NCBI GenBank assembly: GCA_964017235.1
Contig: OZ024938.1
Span: 49,946,332 to 50,010,331, forward strand
Reading direction: 5' to 3'
DNA length: 64,000 bases
DNA from: Sabellastarte sp. h YS-2021
Taxonomy: Eukaryota > Annelida > Polychaeta > Sabellida > Sabellidae
Shown here: one piece after another, positions 1-11,300 of the stretch
Numbering within the stretch: position 1 is the stretch's first letter
How the letters are laid out: each line of letters begins with the position of its first letter
The notes under the pieces: generated by a model
Told to the model about the DNA's origin: nothing
What the model saw: only the letters and a program-made list of their open reading frames with translations
The model's database searches: none
Position numbers and translations under genes: made by a program

Positions 1-3000
1 GTCCCATTTCTTCATCAGATCGTACAGCTCTGAAACCTGATACACAGTATAAGAGTCATTTTCTATAGCTTTCAAAAGAAAGTCAGGCAAAATTTATATA
101 TGTTATATTGAGAAGGGTAAATGTTAAACCAACTACAATATGTTTATTACATTTATAACCTTCTTTAATTTAAAATTCTCAGTCTAAACCATTTTTCAAA
201 AGATTTAAAACATTCTTTTCATACCTTAGTCTGTCTCTCTGCATTCTCCAGAGCATCTTTTTTCTCCGCAGCCTGGTTGAGTTTCTGGATGAGAGCTGTG
301 ACACGACCTTCCACAAGGTCAATCTGTGAAGGTTCCAGCAGCTTGGTCCTGGCACTTAGAAGAGCGACTGCTCCCTGCATAAAAAAAGGAATAGCAAATC
401 TTTCCCAATATCAAATTTGTTTAAGCATATGAATTTAATTTTTGGCAGTGTTTCTAAGGTTTGATATGACACTGATGTAATATAGGAATAAAAGACGTAT
501 TCTCGTGCTTTTTTTTTTTTTTTTTTTTACACAAAACAAGCTAATTTTATTCAGCGTAAGTCCACCATCATAGTTGCACATAGCTCAATATTATGTTAAA
601 GTATAATCAAAATACAAGAGAGTATTGTATACTGTTGTGTACTCTCAATATCTAGTCAGTTTGATGGGTTCAGTAAATATTCTGAACATGTTCTCCTATA
701 GGGTTTATCTGCATGATGTTCCATAAAGAGACTCCTCTTGTTATGGGTTAATCAAAGCAGCAGTGTTACTAAGTTCTTGTGAGGCAATATTCACACCATG
801 CAGTTTTGTAATTACTCTTATTGTATTTCAGGATCCATAATGTATTTGTATTTGCACCTTCGCGGCCAGTGTTAATACATTAAGTATGCTTTGTTTCTTG
901 AGTTGCTAGATCTGTTGGACAAATAAATGTGTTTTGTTTCTTCTTTGTAATTTTATGACAGGAGGTTTTAGAATTTATTACTGAGCAATGTAGCTAGGTG
1001 GTTATATACATAATAATAATAATTAGATTAATAAACTATCGATTGGCTGAATATTAAAGCCACGAAGGGCTGATTGCTTTAATGCAGCAGATCGATAGTT
1101 TAAAACCATCATAAAGCACGAGAATTTGTCTTTTATTCCTATTCTAAAATGGTTACATTGATATTTTGGTCAAAATAAAGGGATAAGTCTTATGCAAAAA
1201 TCAAAACAAATCCAACACCATGTTGGCTGTTCCATCAATGAAACATACGTGGTGATATGTTGGGTAAAAATTAAGTATTTCTTGCTACTCTATTATCATA
1301 CAATTTATCGAAAATTATTGAGAGATTGTCATTGTAAATGTTTTCAATTTGTTGTGAGCTTTAAAATGATATGTTATTTGTTAAAATCAAGCAAGAAATG
1401 ACAATCTTATGAATATTTAACCACTTATTTTACCGCGAGTCGTTTGTTTACATTTGTACACGAAGGGACGATGCACGTGGAATTCAACAGCGTTGTTTTA
1501 TTTACCGTTCTATGTTCGCGATTCCAGCATTGCGCAAAAGACGTCTCTAAGGTCACTGCGCAGCCTACCATTTTAGAATCAGATATACATGTTATACACG
1601 ATTTTGATATCAAAATATCTGAAAAAAATATAACAGGATTATAACCTGACCTCTCCAAGAATATATTTATTCTTGGTATATAACATGACCATGCAAAACA
1701 TGAATACATATACTTACAATAACACTCTTGTTACTCGTCTCTGCAGTAAGAGCTGACTGAAAAACAGAAAAAGGATAATGTTAATAAACATATAGAGTAA
1801 GAAATCTAAAATTCGCCAGGAATCTAAAATTCACCACCTCTAAAACCTTGGTTAATTTTATGAAGAAAATGATGTTTTTGTCTAAAAATTAGTATTTTTC
1901 AATTCAAAAAGTCTTAATTTACTATACAGTCAACAAATCTCACCAGAATTCATTTATTTTATTAGTATTTTCACATGTGGCGAATTTCAGATATGTGGCA
2001 TATTTTAGATTTCTTACTCTAGACATTTTCCAGCACATAACATAAACATACAATAGCTGCTGCTAAAACTCAGATATCAGTGGAATACCTCCACAAGGAA
2101 TTAGTGTTGAGTCAGAACTATAATTCTTAGCAAGCTACAAATCTGAGATGAGAAGGAAACAAAAATCTTGCTATATATTTTCAAAGTAATTATCTTGTCA
2201 AACTAGCCGACAGATGCCACAAGTGACACATATACATTTCTTCCTGGCAATCAAATAAAATACTTCAACACTCATAACTTTACAACATAAAATTACAAAC
2301 CAGTTTTTCCGGTTGTGTCCCCAACAAAGCTTCCATCCTTTCTAATCTCTGCTCCAGATCAGCCATCTAATTACAAAGAAAGTAACACACATTTATTGGT
2401 GAAATCGAACCTGTGGGACTGCAAAATGCTGGATGACTGAATCTTAAGACAACCAAAACAAAAAAATAAGTTATGCCATCTTCAGATTTCATGACTGCAC
2501 CAGTAGTTCAAAATTTCACTTTTACATTTCAGTACAATGGTTTTGATACCAATATACAAGATCTACCACCTAATCCTAATGTTACAATTGCTTCATGTAA
2601 CTCCCAACAACATTTCAAAGGTTATGTAGCGATTTCCTAGGAATAGTACTGGTTTTATATAAAAGACACCAAATAATTCAAGAAACTAGAAAATGCATGC
2701 CACTTATGTTAAAATTATATAAACTTTTCTGAATAAAAAAAATGAACTTCTGAATCAGGACTAGTGCCAAAAAACCTTAAACAATGGTGAATATTTGGGT
2801 TTCATGAGAACAGACCATTCTACATCAACTTACAAATTAAAAAATTTTAGTAAATAGGCTATATTTAACCAGACTCTTCTTTTCTAACTTCCATACCCTT
2901 TAAGTATTTTTCTCCCATTAGCAGGTACTCGCTGATTTATGTATAAAAGGCATTTTTACCCTTGCGCTATGGCTGAACTTTGCCTGTTCTGGTCGATAGT

Positions 3001-6000
3001 ACAGCTGGTAAGTCACATGATCAGGATCTGTATCAGTAGTACCAGGTTTATCCGTCTTACTGACTGCTGATGCAGGCGGTTTGAAGGCAGCTAATTCTGT
3101 CAATAGTCTCCTGTAAATGTCATCAGCAAATTAGGATTTTCATGTACATTTGTTTATGTGGAATTTGTAAGAAAATGGAGGCCTTCAGTGGCTTAGTAGG
3201 TATGGTATCTAATCACAAGGCGGCAACCTCTGTTTGAGTTTGATTCCTACAAGTGGACTTACCCCAATATGACCCTGGCTGTTTAACGGGATGTAAAACC
3301 TCAACTTCGACCTTTGTCAGACAATGTTAAACGAACCATCAGGGCCATCCTACATTCCACGAAATTCTGCATCTTATTCAGTATTAGCAATAAGGTCCAC
3401 ATATATGGTGACTACAGAACTTCATGAAAGTGAAACTGCTCCCTTTCATTTAAAATCTTTGAAATAAAACAGATCAAAAGCATGCTACTTTTTGCTACCA
3501 CATATATATCATATCAAGACTTTTTAGAATGTGTTTGACTCTTACTTTTGCAAAGCTCCTTGAGGGTCTGAAAGATTGAGTCCAGATGAATCTCCAACAA
3601 GCTTATCAAGGTGAAGGTCAGTCAGCTGTTGTTGTAAGTATTCTACCTGTTTACTTAATGCCACTGGGCTTAGAGTTTCTGTTGATGCTTCAGCTTTGAC
3701 ATTTTCCTGGATAAATAAGCAAAAAAATAAAAAAAAATTCCTGTATAAATAAGCAAAAAAATTCTTTTAGACTGATAATAATGCAAATAATATAGACATT
3801 ACAGAAACATAAAACCATTTTATACTTGGACCTTGATGATACAAAGCTTGTGGTTTAATTACTTATCAGACACAGTTTAAAAGAAGGAAGACACTTTTAC
3901 TTTCCTGCTGAAGAAAAACCTCATGGTAACATACCTGTATTTTATTGACTTCATCTGTTAATTCTCGGATTTCATGCTGTAGTCGCTGGTACTTCTGTTC
4001 TGGTGTTTCTTCACTCCCTGAACCTTGCCCAACCTGTTACACAATTTTATTTGTTTACAATTTAATCTCTCTTAAAAAAGGTAACAAAATTATTTTCAAT
4101 ATATGAATTTTCTTTATCACAAATGTTATGTACTGGAAGCAATATGGGCTGCTATATACACTGTCTTTTGTGTTTCTTGCAAAAGAAGTGTGATACTTAG
4201 AATTCCCAGCTTTATATAGAAGCAAATGTCTAGTTCTTTAGAGTTTCAAACATAAATTTTAAATTAACAAGATTTTTTTTGTCTTTTTAACTACAAACAT
4301 AAATGTGTAAAAATATAAACTTTGTAAATGATGATGTAGATATTCATGAAGCTTAAAAACACAACTTTAATAAAAGTCTGTGATACCTAATCATTGTTAT
4401 AAGTTTTCTTACAATTTCATATTCTGTTCTTGGGGCATCATATCCTGTTCTTTTGTTTTTACTCAATCTGTCTGAAAAATCTGAAAACAAATTATACAAA
4501 GAAAAAGTCAATCCATAAATTCTATAAAAATGCGATATGGTGTATTTCATCAAACTATTAAGGTGGCCCTTGACATTGAAAACCTTTGTCAAGTTACTTG
4601 AAATGAGTTGTAAAACTAAAATATATTTTTTGAAAATGACAATTATTACTTTAACTTTAAAGTTGCAACTATTTATCACAAGTTACTGCAAATAAAAAAA
4701 TTGGCACCATTTTTAAACTAGTTAAAAATCACTGGAAATTATAAATGTACATATTCTATAGAGAATCAACAACCATCTTACCAACAGCACCAACAGCCAG
4801 CTGTTTGTCCTTAAACTTTCCATGTGCTTCATCAGCTGTTAAATTAATCTTTTCTACTGCTTCACTGATCCCTTCATCCTAAATGCAAAGGTAAAACTTT
4901 GTTTTTGTGTCATATTTATATGATAAGGTCACAAGGGAATAAACATTTGTTTCTAATTCCATTAAATGGCCTTGGGTTGGTTTCGTACCCTCAACCACAG
5001 ATGTCAGAGCCATGTAATTATTTGTCAAACTAGATTACCACTAGTCCATTAATGTTCCCATTAGTACATGTAGTGACAGAAAAAAATTGGAAAAAAATTG
5101 AACAGCAATATACATAAAAATTAAAATCTATCTGCAAACTCTTTACTTTCATGGTTTTATACCACTAGCACTGGTTTTTTATGTGATGAGGATTTATTAA
5201 AAATGAAATAATGAAGAAAAACATTCACAGACACTTTTGATTACCAGGCTTTCAGGGAACAATGAGAAGCTTAAGAATACCTACACTTTCAAACTGTCCT
5301 TGCTCACTCTCTGGGAGATCACTTGTTTCATAAATATCTGGCTGATCTCTGTCCTGACAAAATAAACAAAGAGAAAAATTACATCCTCAAACATCATGTG
5401 CAACATATTCAAAAACTTTTTACCACTTGCAAACATTTTATATTGGTTTAAAAGAATAAAGAATGCGAGTGTCAGTGTAAAATAGCAAAAAGGAGGCCAA
5501 TATATGGATGCAAGCATTGAAGAATGAGGCAGTACTCTCAATTAAATACCTTACAACATTTCCACCTGATTTTGGAATGTTGGGGGTAATCTTGGGCTAT
5601 TGGGTGCAACAAACCACAGATCTATTTTACTGTGAACATTATTATACGCCATTCAGCAACACCAATGTCAGAAGCCACTAAAAATAGATACGGGTAGCAC
5701 TCGACTCAATATCTTACTTTGCTAGTCTGTTAACTATGCAGCACACTACTCCTGAGACCATGTTCACAAAAGTAATCAAAACACTGTTGAGCCAAAAATC
5801 AGCTCATGTTGAGTATAAACAGTTTTAAATTTGAGATGATCTTTGGCTCAACTTGAGCTCGATTCCTGCTGTGAATATGGTCTAAGTACTGACTCTACTC
5901 TCAGTCTTACTGACATAACATGCAGTGATGACGCACAAACCTTAAACAAACCTAATCTCACACTGACAGAAGTCATGAACCAATTTTTAAAAACCTACTC

Positions 6001-6888
6001 TCAAGACTTACTGACAGAACAGTCAAGACGAACAAACATAAAACCTAATCATGTCTATATTGTGGCTGTTACATTCCCTCTGAGACTGTCGTGTACTGCC
6101 TTGCCACCAATTATGGTCAGTGTATCAATTATGGTCACCCCCAACCGGTCAAATAAAAGTAAATGCCATGGTGAGGAAAACATAAAGTAATTGTTAACAG
6201 CTAGAGCAATCCTATTCTAAATAACAAAAGATTATTAAAATATATTTTTAAAGGCTAAACATTAAGTTATATTTGCAGAGCACCACAGATCAAACATTAT
6301 TTTCTGTTATATCAGTGGCTAAAATAATGGGGTGACCATAATTGGTATGAAGAAATTCCAGTTGTTTGGGTGATAATAGGGCATTTTTGGTGCAATGTAC
6401 ATGTAGTGGTGGTGGACCAGTTCACGCCCGTGTACCTATTCAAGCCCACCCTCAATTTCCTCAAAGATTTGTGATTTTTCATTGAATAGCTGTCTACCAC
6501 GACATAGATAATTATCAAATTGATCATACACATTGGTAATTTATTGTGTAACTGTGATTGTTTTGGAGAAATTAAGGGGTGGGCGTGAATAGGTACACAG
6601 GCGTGAACTGGTCCACCACCACTACAGAGGAAATTGGTTGTGCTGAAACGAAGGTAAAACTTTGGATTAGTAAAATAAACACACACTAATTAGTATCTGT
6701 AGTGTTATTTTCGTTTATTGAGGCACAGGAATTAATTAATAATCTGAGACTGTCGTGTACGTACAGTACGTATGGATATTTGGCAGTGCAACTACTTACG
6801 GTATTAGTGGTATATACATTCTTACGGTGTACACTCTTTTGATACTCACAATGCCAGGAAGACTTGCGTATTTAGGATCAATAGTCAT
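1..6888 (-). CDS. DCTN2: Dynactin subunit 2 (dynamitin), 11 exons, C-terminus beyond left edge
   Basis: Dynamitin is a shoulder/arm subunit of dynactin, which links cytoplasmic dynein to cargo. Exons in transcript order: 6850-6888, 5285-5353, 4782-4878, 4413-4480, 3935-4033, 3546-3706, 2960-3110, 2301-2366, 1718-1756, 225-374 and 1-36. Together they give 325 in-frame codons, and every junction keeps phase with GT-AG introns. The N-terminus MTIDPKYASLPGI followed by DQPDIYETSDLPE is the family's hallmark start. Further family matches are DFSDRLSKNKRTGYDAP in exon 4, YQLYYRPEQAKFS in exon 7, and coiled-coil-like heptads in exons 5, 8 and 10. Vertebrate dynamitin is about 400 aa, so some 75 residues are missing to the left. 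The exon-8 donor (GTTTGT) is weak. The start ATG at 6888 is the only one that gives the conserved N-terminus. The gene is divergent from EEF1B2. Confidence 0.96.
375..1717. other. DCTN2 intron with a 660-bp inverted-repeat element
   Basis: Intron between exons 1718-1756 and 225-374. It carries the element at 482-1142. The remaining sequence (1143-1717) shows only short chance ORFs on both strands and nothing recognisable. Confidence 0.7.
482..1142. mobile_element. Non-autonomous DNA transposon (MITE), about 660 bp
   Basis: The ends are inverted repeats: ATAGGAATAAAAGAC at 482-496 is repeated inverted at 1128-1142. The next bases, ATTCTCGTGCTTT, are also mirrored on the right. A poly-T run of about 20 follows the left arm. 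A smaller internal palindrome, AACTATCGAT and ATCGATAGTTT, lies near 1034-1102. No coding capacity is seen. The superfamily is not assigned because target duplications are unclear. Confidence 0.75.
1793..2021. mobile_element. MITE family E, copy 1 (TAGAGTAAG ends)
   Basis: About 229 bp with termini TAGAGTAAG and CTTACTCTA. The left arm has AATCTAAAATTCGCCA twice, spaced 18 bp apart; the right arm carries decayed inverted copies. TA at both ends fits a TA target duplication. A second copy is at 26265-26493, so the boundaries are supported by comparison. It lies in the DCTN2 intron upstream of exon 1718-1756. Confidence 0.88.
3180..3330 (+). repeat. Degenerate tRNA-derived SINE
   Basis: Contains an A-box-like stretch near 3190, a B-box-like GAGTTTGATTCCT near 3236, and the tail segment ATATGACCCTGGCTGTT shared with the SINE at 42302-42500. 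No flanking duplication could be seen. It lies in the DCTN2 intron between exons 3546-3706 and 2960-3110. Confidence 0.6.
3707..3766 (-). repeat. Short tandem duplication of a DCTN2 splice acceptor
   Basis: On the minus strand the acceptor TTGCTTATTTATCCAG before exon 3546-3706 is preceded 34 nt upstream by a near copy, TTGCTTATTTATACAG, at 3741-3756. Use of the upstream AG would add 34 nt and shift the frame, so the proximal site is taken as real. Confidence 0.8.
6094..6353. mobile_element. MITE family C, decayed (TACTGCCTTG left end)
   Basis: The left arm starts TACTGCCTTGCCACC and holds CAATTATGGTCA twice at 18-bp spacing, ending in CACCCC at about 6141. The inverse, GGGGTGACCATAATTGGTA, lies at about 6330-6348. 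The outer right terminus is lost. The left tip equals that of MITE family B. An ORF over part of this region (5843-6190) is judged fortuitous. Confidence 0.6.
6404..6624. mobile_element. MITE family D, long near-perfect inverted repeats
   Basis: Termini are TAGTGGTGGTGGACCAG and CTGGTCCACCACCACTA. Each arm continues for about 50 bp with two related motifs, TTCACGCCC and TTCAAGCCC (left) or TTCACGCCC (right), 18 bp apart. TA at both ends. No coding capacity. It lies between the MITE C remnant and the DCTN2 start. Confidence 0.9.
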
Positions 6889-7051
6889 TATCCTGGACTA
6901 ATGGAAAATAATGTGTAAAATTAGTTATTTCCTGAACTGAAAAGTCAACAGACTCAATAAACAAGCCGTCATTTTCTAGCCGCTTTTATTCAACGCCATT
7001 TTATAAAGAAAATTATTATCTGATCTATGTTCACAAGACCCATTAAGTCTC

Positions 7052-7757
7052 CAGGGCTGGGATTCACAAAAGGTCTTAAGTTTAGGCAATTGTTTTGCTT
7101 AGATAAATCTTAAAGTTATGACTTTTGTCTTAGCTAAGATTTCTCTTAAATTGGGATTCACAAAAAGTGCTTAGCAAAATCTTAGCTGAGACAAAATTTG
7201 TGCAAAAATCTTAACTATTTTGAATTCAAATTAACAAATTTTAGTAAAATAAAAAAATTTTCATCAATAAATACACCAAACATGCTCTTTAAAATTATAA
7301 AACAGATTTGTTACTTTTTCTTTGTAAAATTATGTAAAAATAGTAGTAGTTGTGTTTTATTGTGAGTCAGCCATTTTTATGACATTATTTTTACCACAAG
7401 AAGGTAAAATGTGGAAATTTATAAGTAATTAAAGGACGTAAATTTTTATTACAATCCACAGAAATTACTTTTATAGGAAGCACAGATCCTCATAGTATAT
7501 ATTTTGTTGGCATAACAAAGGGTAAAATGTAAATACATGCGATGGAATATTTTAAAATTGTCTTAAGTCTGCCCTGCAGTGGTCTTAAAGTTATGACAAA
7601 TTCTAAGACAAATTTTTGTCTAAGACCTTTTGTGAATCCCATTTTGTCTAAGCAAAAAAAAGTCTTAACTTTGTGACAAAATTCTTGCACAGTTATGACT
7701 TTTCCCCTAAAGTTATGACAATTTTTTGCTTAAGACCTTTTGTGAATCCCGGCCCTG
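7052..7757. mobile_element. MITE, CAGGGC(T/C)GGGATTCACAAAAGG ends, 706 bp
   Basis: The left end CAGGGCTGGGATTCACAAA continuing to CTTAAG is mirrored at 7729-7757 with a single mismatch seen. A second internal copy of GGGATTCACAAAA lies near 7146 and its inverse near 7628, so each arm has the motif twice at about 90-110 bp. No transposase is seen. The tips resemble the MITEs at 49045-49137 and 63504 onward. Confidence 0.85.
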
Positions 7758-8295
7758 AACGACAGAAGAGGTGTTCACATGATGAAAAATCTAGACCCAG
7801 GCAAATTTCAAATGGTGTTAATCTTTCCTTTTCCCATAACACGTATAAGCGTTTTTTGCACAATAACTGGATTGTTTGCTTACATACTTTTGTTTCAGCC
7901 ATTTTTTGCAACATCATTCTGCCAGTTTAACTTTATAAAACAACATTTAGATATGTAGTACTTTATACCAACAAAAAGCTTTAACTAGATTAAATAAAAT
8001 AAAAAAGAAAAACCGAATCTATAAATATTCTGTCAAAATTGGAAGGTAGAAAATAAATGAAAAAAATTAGTGATTTTAATGATTGCATGTGGGGCTCCGT
8101 ACATGTGGAGTTTGGGTCAGTCAATGCAAATTCTGTGACAGGTAAGCCACTCTACTGTGATTTTTCCGTTGTCCAAAAAATATCCACATTAAACAAAATA
8201 TGAGGATTGCAGATATTAAAATTGTACTATAAAGGTGGCAGGTGCCAGGGGGGAATTTGTTTTCAGCGGCTACAATCTAAATAATTTTTACGACA

Positions 8296-8307
8296 CTTCC
8301 CTTTCCG
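8296..8307 (+). promoter_or_regulatory. Candidate 5' terminal oligopyrimidine (TOP) start of EEF1B2
   Basis: CTTCCCTTTCCG, 61 nt before the EEF1B2 ATG. Translation factor mRNAs commonly begin with a C followed by a pyrimidine run, which makes them mTOR-responsive. The position and composition fit, but the transcription start is inferred. Confidence 0.5.
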
Positions 8308-8368
8308 TTTTGTGTACTCTGCACGTTGGTTGGAGTTCGTGTGTTGATCGTTTATATTGCATATGAAA

Positions 8369-11300
8369 ATGGGTTTTGGCGATCTGAAAGCAGACTCTGG
8401 ACTGAAAGTTCTGAACGAATTTTTAGCAGACAAAAGTTACATTGAAGGGTACTGACTTTGGGTATTTGTATCATTAATGCATGGATACGTAACTGTCGTC
8501 CATTGCATTTAAGAGTGTGTATTATCGCCCAAGCCGGTATTCCAAACGCAGTGGTTAAATCGCGTAACTTTCTCGCTAAATGCTGTGAAATGATTTTATT
8601 GGTTGTTTTTTTATTGATAGTTTCTATACTGCCTTGCTACCAATTATCGCCACCGGAAAATAAAACATTCATATTTCAGTTATGGTCACACATTTTGAAA
8701 GCCTTTCATTGTGTTTCTGTTCTATCCGCTGTTGAAATAGTTTTACCATGTTTGCTAGACTTTGGTCAAGTTATGTGTATTTGAATTTTGTCTGGCGATA
8801 ATTGGTACCCGGCGATAATTGGTGGCAGGGCAGTATTGTTAGGAAACCCCAGAGGAAATCGGTGACCTCATATCTTCTCATGAATATTAATAAGTTGAAT
8901 TTTATGGCCATGAGTTTACGACATTACTGATTAGGCATAACTTGGCCATGGACATAAGTTGGCTGCCACTCATTTGAATGTGTCAAACAGACAAATGTGT
9001 GGTTGCACAGGATTTAAAACTGGTACTTATAATAGACCATTCAAGAATGATACAGGCCTGTAGATTTATAGATATTTCAAAATATGATGGCGGCCAACTT
9101 ATGTCCGCGGCCAAGTTATGCCTAGATGCAGTAGTGTGCAGTGTGAGATTCTCGCAAAAGTGATTTCATTCCCCCCTTCTTGCAAGTTGTGTGTGGAGAC
9201 AGGATTGATATCTCTGTTACTTATACTTTGTAGGGGTGTGACGAGTACAAATAATTTGGGTCAGTTGCTCGCAGGCAAAAAACCGACTCGACATCGAGCC
9301 CTCGCGAATTTTAGTATCCACCATTACAGGAAATAACATGCAATATGGCGACTCACTTAAACAACAAAAATATAAAGATAAAAGCTTTGAATTGCGTGAA
9401 TTAGCTGATGTCATCATATAATATACTTAATATTATGTTAAAAATGGTGGATTATGTGATTTAACGCCAGCAAGGTATGTTATTTATATTTTATTTCCTA
9501 AAAAACATAAACGCTTCAATAGGTTGCTATGTGCACACGAGTAGTTGACCCTTAAATTTGGATTGAATTTTTGTTAGATTTGCCTCGCTTGGCGAGTGCC
9601 GACTGCTCGGTCGCACCCCTAATACTTTGTGACAAAATATTTGTACCACTTCATAGACAGTTATAAAATTGATCATACGCATTATGGTAGTAATTTTAGG
9701 GGCCACGGTGGCAGAGTGGTAACACTCTCGCCTCCCACCTCTGAGGTCGGGGTTCCATCCCCGTCATGGCCTTAAGTGGGAAAGCTGGTAGTTGCTTGCC
9801 GTTGGTCGGCAGTTTACAGTACAGAACCCTAATGAACTCTAATGTACTGGTTTCCTCTGCCCTTCCAACTACCCGTCGTGATATGACCTGTACAGTGTTG
9901 AAAGCGACGTTAAAACCCCAAATAAATAAATAAATATAGTAGTAATTTTAAACCATGACTGTCTGATCAATTTAGGGGTGGGAGTGAATTGGAATACCAT
10001 CACTATGTTGTGCAGAATTAAGTGACGGGAATGCTTTATTGTTGAAAACAATCTACATAATATTTTTCCTGCTATTAGTGATTCAAACATGAAAAAGAAA
10101 TTGTGTGCAAGTTGTAAGGTGTGAGTCATTTTTGGTCAAGATTTGCACACATTGAGATACTAAATTTTAATCTCCTGGGTTGTTGCAATACCATGCATTT
10201 CATGATATTGTGTGTCAAAATTCATTAACCCATTTTCTTCATAAATTTACAAGTGGGATTTTGGCAAAATTTTTGACCCAAAGGGTATCTGTGAAGACTA
10301 GCCTTTCCAAGTTTCAACAAATATTTCACTTGCCAAAAATGGCGGCCATTTTTAATTTTCGATTTTTTTTTCAAAAATGCAAAACACAAAAATCCTTGTA
10401 TCTCGAAAAGCGATTTCAACGAAATTTTTGACCCGCAGGGTATCTGTTCTGAGTAGATGACCCAATTTTCAAAAATATTTTGTCCTGCAAAAAATGGCAG
10501 CCATTTTGAATTTTCGAATTTTTCGCAAAAATTGCAAAACACAAAAATGCTTGTATCTCGAAAACTGTGCGAGACAGAGCAATTTCAGCAAAATATTTGA
10601 TCCACAGGGTATCTGGGAAGTCTATCCTTTCCAAGTTTCAGCGAATATTTCACTTCCCAGAAATGGCGGCCATTTTGAATTTTTGAATTTTTTTCAAAAA
10701 ATGCTTGTATCTCCAAAACCGTGTTAGAGCGAATTCGGCAAACTTTTTGACCCACATGGCATCTGTGAAGACTAGCCTTTCCAAGTTTCAATGAATATTT
10801 CACTCGCCAAAAATGGCAGCCATTTCTTTGGGTATGTAAGCAAACTACCCTACCCAATTTCCCCCCAAAATTTCCCCTTCCCAAAAATGGGGGTCATTGT
10901 CAATTTTCAAATTTGTGACAAGAAATGCAAAACAACAAATTCTCTCTCCTTAACCATGCAAGATAGAGCAATTTCATCAATATTTTTCAAACACACTGTA
11001 TCCAAGATAACTACCCTACCCAAGAACTACTTTTCATATATTCTGGCTTTGTTGAGCTATAAGCAGAACTTGTATAGTGCTACATATGCCGGGCCAGCAT
11101 ACTGCTTAAACGAAAGGATGAGTGCTTTTTTCATATATCTATGTAGAGCAAAAAAAAAAAGAAGATGATATGGTATAAATCTGATTGAAGTATGATGAGC
11201 TATAAGCAGAACTTTCTTACATGATTAAGCTGCCATTATTTCTCCTTTTTGGGACGGTTTTTGCCATGCAAAAACAATTGCTTTGCTTTGCAAGTGATCC

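Larger units (their letters stand above)
6080..6760. repeat. 17-bp direct repeats bracketing MITEs
   Basis: CTGAGACTGTCGTGTAC occurs exactly at 6080-6096 and at 6744-6760. The 647 bp between them hold the MITE C remnant and MITE D. This could be a long target duplication of a composite or retro-inserted unit, or an older local duplication. Confidence 0.7.
6889..8368. other. Divergent intergenic region DCTN2 / EEF1B2
   Basis: About 1.5 kb between the two start codons. It holds a MITE (7052-7757) and a TOP-like pyrimidine tract close to EEF1B2. The core promoter of DCTN2 must lie just right of 6888; no TATA box is obvious there. Confidence 0.75.

Noticed and set aside
5843-6190. 115-codon ORF on plus strand
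   Set aside because: Overlaps a MITE arm and an intergenic stretch; no domain, and codon content looks random.
10180-10884. Cluster of short ORFs on both strands
   Set aside because: All arise from a tandem satellite with AAATGGCGGCCATTTT units.
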